DNA of 64,000 bases from Cherax quadricarinatus (lineage: Eukaryota > Arthropoda > Malacostraca > Decapoda > Parastacidae): contig NC_091346.1 in the NCBI RefSeq assembly GCF_038502225.1, positions 11,534,365 through 11,598,364 of the forward strand, read 5' to 3'. Under the pieces are notes generated by a model. That model searched no databases. It was given only the letters and a program-made list of their open reading frames with translations, and was not told the origin of the DNA. Made by a program: the position numbers and the translations under genes. The stretch's first letter is position 1. The number at the start of each line of letters is the position of its first letter. Positions 32,301 through 43,362 of this stretch are shown here, one piece after another.

Positions 32301-32497
32301 ATATTGCCTTTGCCTCTGCAAGCAGTCCACGGATGAAAGGTATTTTGTTGTTTGTTGCTGGCTTTAGACCCTGTATATTTGCAAAGAAGAATGTCATCGG
32401 ACTGGTGGTATTGTTGGTACTGGGGGGGGGATTTTTTTTCCGGCATTAGTATCTGTATCTGTTGGTTTGGAGTGGAGGCCATCGACTGTGGTTCCAC
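29376..32497 (-). pseudogene. CR1-like ORF2 (endonuclease, RT), copy 1
   Basis: Endonuclease: FFANIQGLKPATNNKIPF (about 32385), TETHIKDH, LLLGDFNLRHLKW, YSDHNIIEV. RT: APGSDSWNSVF, TDIAPLHKGGSKA, YRPIALTSHIIKIFEW, TDFAKAFDKCDHG, SSVPQGTVLAPILF, SSFADDTRICM (motif C near 30330), and the C-terminal block ending NSLQVNSK. Breaks: a shift in the C/T-rich run near 32420-32440, an in-frame TGA at 31696-31698 right after the endonuclease, and a one-base shift near 30950. No RNase H, as expected for CR1. Not translatable as one protein. Confidence 0.85.
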
Positions 32498-32687
32498 TCC
32501 AGGAATGACTGGATTTGGTGTACGATTTCTGCCATTTCCTGCCAGTTTTTTTCCTTCCTGGCACTAAAAAACCTCTCCCTCTTGAGTGGCTGTGGCTACC
32601 CAGGTTTTCCCATGGCCTGGATGTTTTGTATCTTTTTGCCCCCTTTAGATGGTGTGCCTGGCAATTTAAGTTATAGCACAGTCTTTC

Positions 32688-33590
32688 CTATACTGAAGAG
32701 GTACACATTTCAGGGTGAAAAAGCTTACAGGAAGGGAGTTTGCATTTTCCTGTTTTCATATGGGCACGGCATTTTCTAGGGTGGTCATAGTTGCACGTAC
32801 TGTCTGTTTTTCCAGATTTCCCATGTCTGCAGATACCAAGTGCATAGGATGTGCACAGGCTTGGTTTCCGTTTGCCTTGGGTTTCTGTGACTGTATTCCC
32901 TGTTGGTGCATGTTTCCCTGTCTTATTCCTATCCTCCCTAGCACCAACAATGGAGCTCCCACCAGTTGTTTTTGGTAATATATCCTCACTATTGCTAGTG
33001 GAGTCCTCTTGTTTGCTATTTCCTGTTGTATTTCTAGTTTGCAATATTGGTTTTATCCTATTTTTGACTACACTTGTTTCCCCACTACGGCTCCTGTTCC
33101 CTATGAGGTCATTTATATGTATTCCTTCCTGCGTATAATTCCCGACTACCTGGACAAAATCTCCAGCTTCACCATTACTGTCTCCCAGGACAGCACCTCC
33201 AGCTTCACCATTACTTTCTCCCAGGACAGCACCTCCAGCTTCACCATTACTGTCTCCCAGGACAGCGCTATCAGCCCCACATTCACTGACTACCAGGACA
33301 TCACCTCCAGCCTTACAGTTTCTGACTACATGGCCAGTATCAAGGGCAGTACCATTCAGCCCAGACTTTTTATGTTCCCATCTGTTGTAGAAAGCTTCCA
33401 GGTTTTCTATGAAAGCAGCTTTGATGTTATCCTCTTTTGATACCCTTGTGATTTTAGTCCACAGATTTATCTCATTTGGGCATACCCAAAAACACTTCCC
33501 TATTTTAATACTGCTTGTAGCTAGTTCTTGGATATCTGCACAAGGGGCGTGACACCAATTTCCACAAAAATGACAATTTTTCCATGTGGA
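32688..33590 (-). pseudogene. CR1-like ORF1 with PHD-like and CCCH zinc fingers, copy 1
   Basis: Begins inside a PHD-like finger (CHFCGNWCHAPC...CFWVC), then a Gly/Glu-rich linker with three 12-residue repeats (AVLGDSNGEAGG type, 36-bp DNA repeat at about 33165-33275), then at the C-terminus CTSYALGICRHGKSG...CNYDH and CRAHMKTGKCKLPSCKLFH, which look like two CCCH fingers. PHD fingers are known in CR1 ORF1 proteins; the CCCH pair is less usual and suggests RNA binding. Stop at 32688; the relative at 49430-50614 has extra residues beyond this point. Confidence 0.75.
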
Positions 33591-33646
33591 AGCCCGTTTG
33601 TAGTTTGGTTTTGGGTTAGAATATAACAACTTGTATGGTAAGTGCC
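33590..33646 (-). pseudogene. gypsy-1 integrase fragment
   Basis: Minus-strand frame reads GVNGHLPYKLLYSNPKPN, similar to the GRxPRLPxDLL block after the gypsy integrase core. It bridges the target duplication (33647-33919) and the CR1-like copy. The exact junction is uncertain by about 15 bp. Confidence 0.55.
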
Positions 33647-33919
33647 CATTTACACCATACAGTGAATAATGTAGAGTGTCACCTATAGAAGTATTGTAAG
33701 CAGAATTTACGGCACACTGAACATCAGATATAACTTCATCCCAGGTTGTGCTATTGTGGCTCTCAACACACTTTTTTATTTGTTCCTTCCGCTAGACCAT
33801 TACTGGCAGAATGGTGAGGAACAATGGTCGATTTAGAAATCTTGTACAAAGTACATAACTCTTCAAGAATCTCGTTACAGAATTCACCTCAATTATCTGT
33901 TACTAGGGACTTAGGAGTT
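33647..33919 (-). repeat. 273-bp target duplication, left copy (gypsy-1 integrase sequence)
   Basis: Nearly identical to 40076-40348; I count three substitutions. The two copies flank the Tx1-like element at 33920-40075 precisely, the left one next to its poly(A) end. Confidence 0.9.
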
Positions 33920-35379
33920 TTTTTTTTTTATATTTTATTTGGAAAACACAATACATATTTAAATGTATGCTATGCATACGGTACATAAACTAAGACATGT
34001 TATCCATTAAAAATGAAACAACAATTCCACGTTCTACACGAAGGCAACCCACACCCGAACATACAGGTGGATTTAATAAATTCATGAATACTACCTATAT
34101 AATCCAAAGAATATCACACGTATTTACAAGGACGTATAAGTGATTAATAATAAGAACTATACTGGATATTAACAAAAATTCCTCTACCACACAATCCCAG
34201 TACTTAAATAAACCGTTACCCGTAGGTGTATTACCACCATTTACACATCCAACAACATGACCTACCAAACCCCCTTTTAACAATAATTAATAATGCCAGT
34301 GCATACAAAAAATATATGCATGCACCGTTTTGAGAAAAAACCCTTAAGTAACCTAACAATCACGGTATGCCCTTACCTCATTAAACCTTAATGAGAATTA
34401 CAGAAATTGGTTATGCATAAACCACAACAAAAATATAAAAGTACATAGCAACCCAGATATGTACATTATGTTACCATACACACACACTTGTATAATTGGA
34501 AGAATATACACCCACAATATCTAATATCAATAATAATAAAACAACAACAAAGAAATTCAAACTGCCAGTACATCATTGTATGACATGGATTTTACACATA
34601 AAATTAAAGAATACACTTCATGTTACCTCAACTTTAAACAACCTATGTAAATGTTTAATATAAACCAAGACTATAATTATCATTGTAACATATCAAATGG
34701 GTTCTCCCCTCACAAGGACGGGGCGAATAATAAAAAGAAACCCCTTCATGAAATACCAAACAGGTACACCCCTACCACTAACTAACTCCTAGCTTAAGAT
34801 CAAACTTGTTAATAACTGAACACAAAATCCTAATCTCCCTATCTGAAACACAATTAAACATCCTTGACAGTCATATTCGTCACATTAACGTGTGCAAAGA
34901 TATTACAATCCTTCTTCTATAAAGAAGTACCGTTATAAAGGAAATACTTGTATACTAATTATATCTAAAGAAAAGCTAATCCACAAGGCCAATATGGGAA
35001 GTACTTGCAGCTACATGTTAAACCTACAAAATAAGCATCATTCTATACTAACGTACTTGACTACAGTGTTCCTTGCTTTATTTTATATTTTAAAACCCTT
35101 CTCAATGTTAATAAAAAGAATTACTGCTATTCACTGACAATATCAGTGTTGCACGTGTTCAGTACTACTTGACCTAAAAAGCCATAACAGCCACTTAAGC
35201 CACCTCTCCTCGATAGTGAATGCAATAATATACCCAACCAAAATATGCAATGCAAGGCAATCCATGTATGACTATGTATCCAAGGTACTGATCGCCGATA
35301 TCAAAAATCTCTGCAGGAACATAACCATTTCATAAATATATGCTCTCACTATCTCACCCCCACACCACCTTCCCCACTG
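33920..35379 (-). other. 3' UTR of Tx1-like copy 1
   Basis: AT-rich, noncoding in all frames beyond 80 codons; ends with about ten A residues on the minus strand. Base composition changes sharply at 35380 where the G-rich coding region begins. Confidence 0.7.
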
Positions 35380-38300
35380 CTAGCCAACCCTTCCCCCCCC
35401 CCCCCTCACAATAAAAGAGACTCTACCCGCGCCCCCCCCCTGTTCCCTTAGAAGCTGTGCTACAGTAAAATTACGATAACCTATCGAAAAACTTGATTCC
35501 CATTTCCCCCCATATATTAACCTATTCCTACACCTTGTCCTATAAAACCGCGCTGCTAACGCTTTTATCCTCAACTGCCCTGAAATCTGCCTCATACCCC
35601 AAGAAACATGCAAATAATCTGCCATAACGTACATCAAAGCCCTGCCCACTTCGCTTGCTACCCCACTAACATCCATCGACAACGATCAAAGCAAAGACCA
35701 ACTCCATCCCCCCCAACAGCCTAATAACCCCCGCCATCCAGACTCTCACCACTTCCAAAGATGAACAAAAATATACCACATGATATGCCGTCTCCTCCTC
35801 CCCACAGAATAAACATGTTGCCTCTCTAACCAACCCCATCTTATGCAACATATACTTAGATGCCACCACACCCATTAGAAAACGGTACACCAACTCCCTA
35901 ACCCTTGCTGGTATCCTAAGCTTCCTGAACTCCCTCCATATGACCCTCCAGTTATACATGGGGTATACTGCGGCCCCCTGCAATACACCCCTTCCCCACA
36001 CCACACCCACCACTGCGTTTACCTTCAACCTTTTTACCTGCCCCACTGCCAACATGAATCTTATTACATCTTCACACTTTCTCAAATCCCTACCACTCCA
36101 CCAGTTTCTAGCATCCCTCATCACCCTATCCACCCTAACACCCCCCTCCCCCCCCACCCTTAGATACCTCTGCTTAATATATAATACCATTACCCTAGGC
36201 CCTAAGGCCAACAAACCTAGTCCCCCCCTTTTCACCTCCGTCATGACCACATCTTTGGACAACCAGGCCCTCCCAAACCCCCACACAAACCTCAACACCC
36301 TCCTCTGTATTTCCTGTATATCCTGCACCCCCAAGGGGAACACCTCCGCTACACCCCAGACCTTACTATACACCACCGAGTTAATTACCAACGCCCTCTG
36401 CTGTAACGCCACTTCACTGGCCCTCAAACCTTTTAACTTGCCTATAACCCTACTCGTGACTGCTTCTGAGTTAATCCTCCTACATTCCTGCAATTGCCTC
36501 ATATACCATATCCCACACACCCTAATTCTGTCACAAACCGTCCATCCCATTTCCTCCCCCAATCTCCCCCCAACCCATGTTCCTACTTCCAATAACCTAG
36601 ACTTTGCTAAATTAACTACCATTCCTGAAACACGCCCAAAACTCCTAATGACCTCTCCCACCCTTCGTAAATCCTCCCCACTCATAACTAACACAGTTGT
36701 ATCATCCACATAACCTACTATGCCCCCCATACTTCCCCCCCACCTCCCGCAATGCGTCGTCCACAGCCTCAAAAAAAGGATGTTGCACGCATGCAAAGAG
36801 CAACTGTGACAGCGGGCAACCCTGCCTTAATCCCTGTTCCATCATCACCGCCCCCCCAGCTTACCATTAACCTGCACCCTCATGACAGCCCCCTCATACA
36901 GAATGCGCACCCACCTCACGACCCCCCCTCCAAAACCCAATTTTTCCAAACAGTCCCACAAAAAGTCCCTCTTCACACAGTCATATGCCTGAGCCCAATC
37001 CAACCCAAGGACACCCCCTCCCTGACAGTTCTCTATAAAATCCCTTATCACACTGTGCCCATTCTTCATAGTCCGTCCCAGAATCCCATACTGACCCCCA
37101 TGTACGCTACTCCCAATTACCTTCTTTAACCTGTTCCCCAATACCTTCGCAAAAATTTTGTAATCCGTACACATTAACGACAACGGACGATAATCTCCCA
37201 AACCCTTCTCCTCTCCTCCCTTCTTTGGCACCAAGACAACGACCCCAGTTCTCTGTGTTTGCGCCATTCTGCCCCATTTCAACATATAATTCAGAACCGC
37301 CACTAGGCATTCCCTCAGTACCTCCCAATGTGCTTTGTAAAAATCATTAGATAACCCATCTATTCCCGGTGCCTTCCCCTGACTCAACCCATTCACCACT
37401 TCCTCCACCTCGTCCCCCGTAATGCCTCCCTCCAACTCCCGATCCCCCTGCCCCATACCCTGCGAAACCCTCATCCCTCTAAATGTTTCTAACCCACCCA
37501 CCCCTCCCCTTCTCTTCCATTTCTCCGTAAACCAATAATCAGCATACCTACTGATAGAATCTGTGTCAGTGAGGCCCTGTCCCCTCACATAACCCTCCCC
37601 ACCCTCCACAACAATATGCGCCACGGTATTCCTCAACTGTCTGTCCTTGAATTTTCTGAGAACATACCCGGTTGGCTTATCACCTTTTAGTACGTCCTCC
37701 AATCCTGCCCTGACCCTGAGTGCATCAAAACGTTCATTATGCATCTCTACTAAACGACTCCTAAGTTCCCCCATATCTCCTTCCACTCCCTCCCTACCCC
37801 CCCCCCCCGCATAACAATCATTCAACTGACCCTCTAAATAATTCTGCAATCCAAACCTCCAGCGTGCCCGTTCCCTGCCCCTCTTCCTAAAAAATTCTAC
37901 AATTTTCACCTTTGCCTGCAACTCCCACCAATCTAGCAATTCCACCTCCTCATCCCTAGCCTCCCAAAAGCCTTTCCACCATGACTGAAAAGACCGACCT
38001 TGATCCTCCTCCTGTAAAAGCCTCACATTTAATTTCCAATAGCTCTGATATATTCTCGGAATACCATCCACCCTAAGGTCAGCCAACACTGCTCTGTGAT
38101 CTGATAAACCCACGTCCACTGTTCTAACTCTCTCCACTCCTATCCCCTGCCTCACATAAATCCTATCCAACCTTGCCTCATAACTCCCCTGTACATAGGT
38201 ATGCTCAACCTGATACCCCCCCCTGCCAACCACATCTACCACCCCGACATCGCACAAAGCATCCCTTAAGACACCCAACACGCACCCCGCCCCCCTAGGT

Positions 38301-38755
38301 ACTACGTCTACATGCCTAATCACACAATTCCAATCACCTCCAATTATCGCTATGGAAGGTAAACCCCTGAGATAATATAACAAAACGTCACGAACAAAAT
38401 CTGATTTTATCCTTACATTACCAATCGCAGGCATATAAACTCCCACAAAACATACCCTACTCTGCCCCCACCACCCATCCACCCGAACAACCCTCCCCCC
38501 ACCCCCCTCCTCCCACCCCATGACTCGCAATGGACTGGTCTCCTTTACTAAAACAGCCACTCCGCCCTTTAAAAGCGTTGCCATGCTTACAAACAACTTA
38601 TATCCTCTCAATCTCAACTCACTACCTGACTTATAGTTATGCTCCTGTAGGAAACAAACATCAACGTCGTACCTTTTGAGGAACCACTCCAACCAGACCC
38701 TTTTTACCTCAGTTTTTAGGCCATTAGCATTTATCGTTACACACCTGAATGGTCA
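35380..38755 (-). pseudogene. Tx1-like ORF2 (endonuclease, RT), copy 1, frameshifted
   Basis: Endonuclease from 38752: CVTINANGLKTEVKRVWLEW, FLQEHNY, GGVAVLVKE, GGDWNCV, GLSDHRAVLADL. RT from about 37430: GKAPGIDGLSNDFYK, VVVLVPKKG, YRPLSLMCTDYKIFAKVLG, GLDWAQAYDCVKRDFL, LRQGCPLSQLLFAC, GYVDDTTVLV (near 36710). C-terminus has CLFCGEEETAYHVVYFC, a CCHC-type motif. Frames change twice around 36735-36852, both at runs of G, and again near 35670, so the enzyme would be split. Endonuclease and the first half of RT are uninterrupted (615 codons). Confidence 0.85.
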
Positions 38756-39987
38756 GGGAGAGGCGGCTTACCTCTGTGTCGCTGTGGCTTACTCACACTT
38801 CCCTTCAAGCTGCTCACACTTTCCTTATTACTCTTTTTAATAGAACCCCCTACCCCCCCTTGTCTCTCCCCCGATTTTCCCTGTACTCCCCCCCCTGTAG
38901 GGGATTTACGGACCACCTCTGCCCATGCCTTCTTACCTGGTCTTTGCCCAGGTGTTAAAACATCATCTAATTCAGTCAACCCCACTGGCCTCTTCCTAGA
39001 ACTGCCTACCAAAGCCACCTCTTCCTCAGGTACATCCTCCCTGTGTACCTCTGCCACTACAAGTATATCCTTTCCAGTATTCCCTGCTACTTCCGACTTC
39101 TCACTCAGCCCTTGCAATTGCTGCGTTTCACTGGTCCGTCCATCCATGTCCTCTCCTACCACGGCCTCCTCCAAGAATTCCTGGAGCACTGACTCCAAGG
39201 ACACCTCCTGTGTCGACTCCCCCACTTCCTCCACCACCACAGGCGTTGGAGTAGGAACTCCCTCCTCCACCGGGAGTGTGACACACGTCCCCATCTGTTC
39301 ACCCTCCTTCTCCACCTCCTCACTCCATAGAGGAGTCCCAGTCTTCGCCGCCGCCACCACACTCGTTTGCTGGACGTCCTCCACCGGGGCTGAAACCCCC
39401 GGGGCAACTCTACGTGCACATTGCGCCGCTATATGATCATAAGAGCCGCAAAGACGACACGTTCTCCTTTGCCCCACATACGACACATATACCTGATTTC
39501 TGGTGCCTGTCAACATGACATACGAAGGTATAGGCGTCTTGAGGGTCATCTTGATGTTGTATGACCCTTCCGGGAGGCCCTCATATGGTCCATCCCTCCA
39601 TACCCCACCTCTGGCTTCATGAATGACTCCATACTTGCTAAAAACTTCCATTATACCAAACTTAGTTGCCTCAAAGGGTACATTCCTCACTCGTACCCAC
39701 GTATAGTAAGTAGACACGTCATGCAAGCACACATCCATCGTCGAGTTGAGGCACATTCGGCGTTCCTGGTACTGCTCCACCACACTGCTGTAGTAGCTAG
39801 TCCTCAGGAACTTCACAAATACTCGTTTCACCCCATTAAGGGCCACACCATACAGTTCCTCGTTAGGGATACCATATAAATCCCTAATAATTGCAGGAAG
39901 AACGACGTTCATCGTAGCAGGGCTCAGAGAACCCCTCAACAGCTCAATGCAGACTGTGTTAATCCTCCTGCCGGTGTACTCCGCCAT
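38737..39987 (-). CDS. Tx1-like ORF1, copy 1, intact
   Basis: 416 codons without interruption. The N-terminal part (residues 1-165) contains an RRM-like region (YYTWVRVRNVPFEATKFGIM, EVFSKYGVI, GPYEGLPEGSYNIKMTL), followed by one zinc knuckle CRLCGSYDHIAAQC at about residues 178-191. The C-terminal half is acidic and low complexity with basic KKAW and KPQRHRGKPP stretches. It should bind element RNA. The end overlaps the start of the ORF2 frame by a few codons. Copy 2 has lost the second Cys of the knuckle. Confidence 0.82.
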   Translation of the reverse strand: MAEYTGRRINTVCIELLRGSLSPATMNVVLPAIIRDLYGIPNEELYGVALNGVKRVFVKFLRTSYYSSVVEQYQERRMCLNSTMDVCLHDVSTYYTWVRVRNVPFEATKFGIMEVFSKYGVIHEARGGVWRDGPYEGLPEGSYNIKMTLKTPIPSYVMLTGTRNQVYVSYVGQRRTCRLCGSYDHIAAQCARRVAPGVSAPVEDVQQTSVVAAAKTGTPLWSEEVEKEGEQMGTCVTLPVEEGVPTPTPVVVEEVGESTQEVSLESVLQEFLEEAVVGEDMDGRTSETQQLQGLSEKSEVAGNTGKDILVVAEVHREDVPEEEVALVGSSRKRPVGLTELDDVLTPGQRPGKKAWAEVVRKSPTGGGVQGKSGERQGGVGGSIKKSNKESVSSLKGSVSKPQRHRGKPPLPDHSGV

Positions 39988-40075
39988 GTCTGAACAGGGA
40001 AAGCTGCGCAGAAACCAGGATAGTGGGAGCTACTGCGCAGTGCGTCCGCACGGCCCAACAGCGATGCGGACAATT

Positions 40076-40348
40076 CATTTACACCATACAGTGAATAATG
40101 TAGAGTGTCACCTAAAGAAGTACTGTAAGCAGAATTTACGGCACACTGAACATCAGATATAACTTCATCCCAGGTTGTGCTATCGTGGCTCTCAACACAC
40201 TTTTTTATTTGTTCCTTCCGCTAGACCATTACTGGCAGAATGGTGAGGAACAATGGTCGATTTAGAAATCTTGTACAAAGTACATAACTCTTCAAGAATC
40301 TCGTTACAGAATTCACCTCAATTATCTGTTACTAGGGACTTAGGAGTT
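40076..40348 (-). repeat. 273-bp target duplication, right copy
   Basis: Matches 33647-33919. Next to the 5' end of the Tx1-like element; the gypsy-1 sequence continues without a break to its right. Confidence 0.9.
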
Positions 40349-41053
40349 GTATGCCTGCAGATTATGCATTTCTTAAATGCTTTAGTACTATCTTGGCAGT
40401 CTTATCTGCAATAGCAACTAACTCACAATATCTGGTGAAACAGTCAACCTTAACACACAGAAGGTTGTTGCCATGGAGGGAACATTGGAAATTAGTTAAC
40501 AAATCTAGTACAATTCTTTCCCAAGGTTTGCTAGTAGTAGGATACACCTGGATTGGATTAGAACCACTAACATTACCTTTATGCTGCATACACACAGTAC
40601 ATTTCTTAACATTCTCAGAAATATCTGTTGCCATATGAAGCCAAAAGCATTTCAATCTGTCTTATTTTGCAGAACAATCCATTACAGGGTGTGCAACACC
40701 TGGTACATCATGAACTAATTGCGTGGCTACATTCACTAGTAACTGTGGAATTACTATCTGGCATACCCTTCTGCTAGGAGTACCCAGCTCTGCTGTGATA
40801 CAGTAACTCTTGGTTCATGACAAAGTCGCTGATGGGTACTGCTGGCTTCACAGAGAGAGTCTGATCGTCCTGTACCAGGAATCGAATCGCACCAGACAAC
40901 ATGAGATCTGTTCTTTGAGCATTCTTTATGTCCTCAGAAGTAAATGGATGATCAGCCATTACTATACTATGTTGAGATAAAGCATCTGTGACTACATTTG
41001 ATTTGCCAGGTAAATATTCAAAGGTTGGGTTGAACTCTTGGATAGTCAAGGAC
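40076..41053 (-). pseudogene. gypsy-1 RNase H end and integrase core
   Basis: On the minus strand: LTIQEFNPTFEYLPGKSNVV-TDALS (RNase H end), LLYHSRAGYS, then a zinc-binding region ending KKCTVCMQHKGN, then integrase core with IVLDLLTNF, VDCFTRY, a VTDN motif near 40315 and a SNGLAEGTNK block near 40240 (D, D and E positions). Several stops in the last third. In a live element this enzyme inserts the cDNA. Confidence 0.82.
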
Positions 41054-41777
41054 TGTTATGCGCCCCTACTTCACTCCATTATATACAAAAATAAAAGACC
41101 TGGTTAAAATAAGTTCTATAATAATATATTGCGAACCACTTTATTACTAGCTAGATAAAGCAGGTTCGACTGTATATTATTATCGGGTACAGTATGAATC
41201 ATCAAAAGTACTCTCATTGTATTATATTGTATTATATTATTATTAGGTTAGGCATTACGAATGTGTAACCACTACTGTAGTGACCAATTGGTGGTTCTAG
41301 AATTGACACCACGCGTTGTCTTCTGGCCGAGCTGAAGTCATACTATGGAGTAGTTGAGCGAGTCAGTCAGCTCCTAGCTCTGACTCGGTACAGGTCTTCA
41401 ACCCAAAGCTCTTAGCTTAAAACTAAAACTTTAAATCAAGTCTTTTGTCTTGCCTTTGCCATTAGTTTCCTGAAGTCTGGTAATTCATGTCACTTATGAA
41501 AGATAACTATTTCGTTACTTCAGACCTTTCTAAAAGAGTTAAATGGTGAGATTAGTAGATTATTAATTGAAATTATTGAATTATACTCTGTTAATGAGAA
41601 TTTGAACGTAAGATTGGGTTTCTTGCTGTATAGTATTTCATTTATAATTGCTTGTGGTTATTTTAATTCACTAACCAAATACCAATGAAACTAAATGATT
41701 GGTAATAAAATAAAACTAACAAAAAAAAAAGGAGTTATTTGTGCCCCTATTGTTACGGTGAAGATTAAGTCGTAACA
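41054..41777 (+). repeat. 5' LTR of gypsy-2
   Basis: 724 bp, begins TGTTATGCGC and ends CGTAACA. It contains no clear TATA box that I can assign with confidence; a TATATAC-like word lies near 41084. Confidence 0.85.
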
Positions 41778-41863
41778 AATGGGTTGTCTGTCCGGGAGCT
41801 ACTTACCCTGAAGTACATATTTGTTTTGCATTAAAATTAAGCTCTCTTGCGAGAATTAAGAAA
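41778..41863 (+). promoter_or_regulatory. Leader of gypsy-2 with candidate primer-binding site
   Basis: Just after the LTR the sequence reads AATGGGTTGTCTGTCCGGGA. The GTCCGGGA end resembles primer-binding sites complementary to tRNA 3' arms, but I cannot name the tRNA. Confidence 0.4.
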
Positions 41864-43362
41864 ATGGATCCAGAAATTTAGTCATTATTAGATGAATTAA
41901 CAGAGGCTACTCTTGACACTTTAAAATTACAGACGTGTTGGCAAATAGGTAGACAGATATACCTTATAATAGATACCATAGTGCAGAGACTCTTAGGTCC
42001 CTAATTAAGGATAGATTATTTTCGAAATCCCAAGCAATGCCAGAATTAGATTCTGAAGATAGTTTTATTTCTCAGTTCGAGGAAGTAGAAATCCCACGGA
42101 CGGGAACTGCCTTAAATAATGAAGTTGAACCAGGGTTTACAAGGCCTTACTACTCAGTCCAGTCTCAAAGCTCTCCCCCGTTCATTTCCCTGGAGTATGT
42201 ATCGGTGGTTGGAACGAACCCTCAGTCAAATGATGGGTATAATTTTAGGACTGGTGCTCATCCCAAAATACTTCCGGAGAAGACGCCCGAATTCCCCTCG
42301 GTGTCATTACCTCTTGGGAATTTCACGTCCGAACAACTAGAGAGAATAAAACGCATATTACTATTACAAAACTCTCAAATCGAAGCTAGAAGACATCTAA
42401 ACGAGGAAGAATTTAGGCGTGAAAGGTTTCGTTTTGAAACAAAGCAGAAGGGAGTTCCGGAAGAAAGAGATGTGAAGAGCACTGTAACCGGGTTTGACTT
42501 ACATAAAGCAGCTCTGATGGTACCTAAGTTTAACGAAACAGACTTAGATGAATTCTTTGAATTTTTTGAGAGTCAGGCACGTTCAATGGGCTGGCCCAAA
42601 GACAAATGGGCCACATTGCTGCACACAACTCTATATGGAAAGGCGCAGTCTTGTGTCGCCTCCTTACCATATGAGTTTTATGTCCAGTATGACATAGTAA
42701 AGAGAACTATTTTAGAAGCATATGACATGCTCCCTATTAGTTACCAAATAGCTTTTCGTTCCATGAAATGGCAAACAGGACAAACTTATTTAGATTTTGC
42801 CCGAGGGAAAGCAGTGGCATTTGAACGTTGGTGTCGAGCTTCTCAGGTCACGACTTTAAAAGATTTATCACAATTAATGTTCCTAGAAGATTTGTATGCA
42901 AATTTTCCAGAGGGAGTTCGCCAGTATCTTGTTGGCCATCTGCAAACGACGTTGTTAGAGACTGCCGCTCTGGCAGACAACTTTGAGATTTTGCAGAGGT
43001 TGGTACAATCTGAAAGCAGCCAGGTTATCAAACCAGCAACGAGATCTGAACCTGCGAAGCCTTTCGGTAAGTGACCTACCCAACCCGTTCACTCCTGTGT
43101 AACAAGTAAACCCAAAGTAAAACACCAAATTCAATCGAGCCCATCCTATAGACCAGATAGGTCATGGGAAAAAATTAAGTGTTCGTACTGTTCGAAGCTG
43201 GGACATTTCAAATCACAATGCTTTAAGCGTGATAGGGACCAGAGAAGGAGTCCATCCTATAGATTGTCCACACAAATCATATCCTCTACGACTCATCCAA
43301 GGAAGTCCGAGCCAAGAGTAGATGCTCTGTCCCAAGGAAAAGGAACAGATCCTCCTAGTTGA
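41864..43362 (+). pseudogene. gypsy-2 gag with SCAN-like domain and zinc knuckle
   Basis: The best open part runs 42037-43074 (345 codons). After a helical segment, residues about 160-320 (VPKFNETDLDEFFEFFE..., WATLLHTTLYGKAQSCVASL, FRSMKWQTGQTYLDFARGKA, LMFLEDLYANFPEGVRQYLV) look like the capsid domain from which the vertebrate SCAN domain derives. A TGA at 43072-43074 interrupts it; in the same frame the knuckle CSYCSKLGHFKSQC follows at 43180-43221. The 5' part (41864-42036) has stops and shifts. A second TGA at 43360-43362 separates gag from pol in frame. Confidence 0.8.

Larger units (their letters stand above)
29371..33590 (-). mobile_element. CR1-like non-LTR retrotransposon, copy 1, slightly 5'-truncated
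   Basis: ORF1 with zinc fingers, ORF2 with endonuclease and RT, and a 3' end in CTCCAGGTAAA-type units (29371-29395). It interrupts gypsy-1 integrase. The 5' end lies inside the PHD-like finger of ORF1 near 33590. A full-length relative is at 46545-51165. Confidence 0.85.
33920..40075 (-). mobile_element. Tx1/L1-type non-LTR retrotransposon, copy 1, full length
   Basis: The minus strand holds a short 5' UTR (40075-39988), ORF1, ORF2, and a 1.45-kb 3' UTR ending in poly(A) at 33929-33920. ORF2 has the wording of the Tx1 side of the L1 superfamily (DYRPLSLMCTDYKIFAKVLG, GLDWAQAYDCV). Its coding strand is very G-rich with runs up to ten G, unlike the AT-rich 3' UTR. It duplicated 273 bp of the target. 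A decayed relative is at 54641-60327. Confidence 0.88.

Noticed and set aside
32688..33629. A host zinc-finger regulator
   Set aside because: The same protein occurs at 49430-50614 next to the same endonuclease/RT frame, so it is ORF1 of a retrotransposon.
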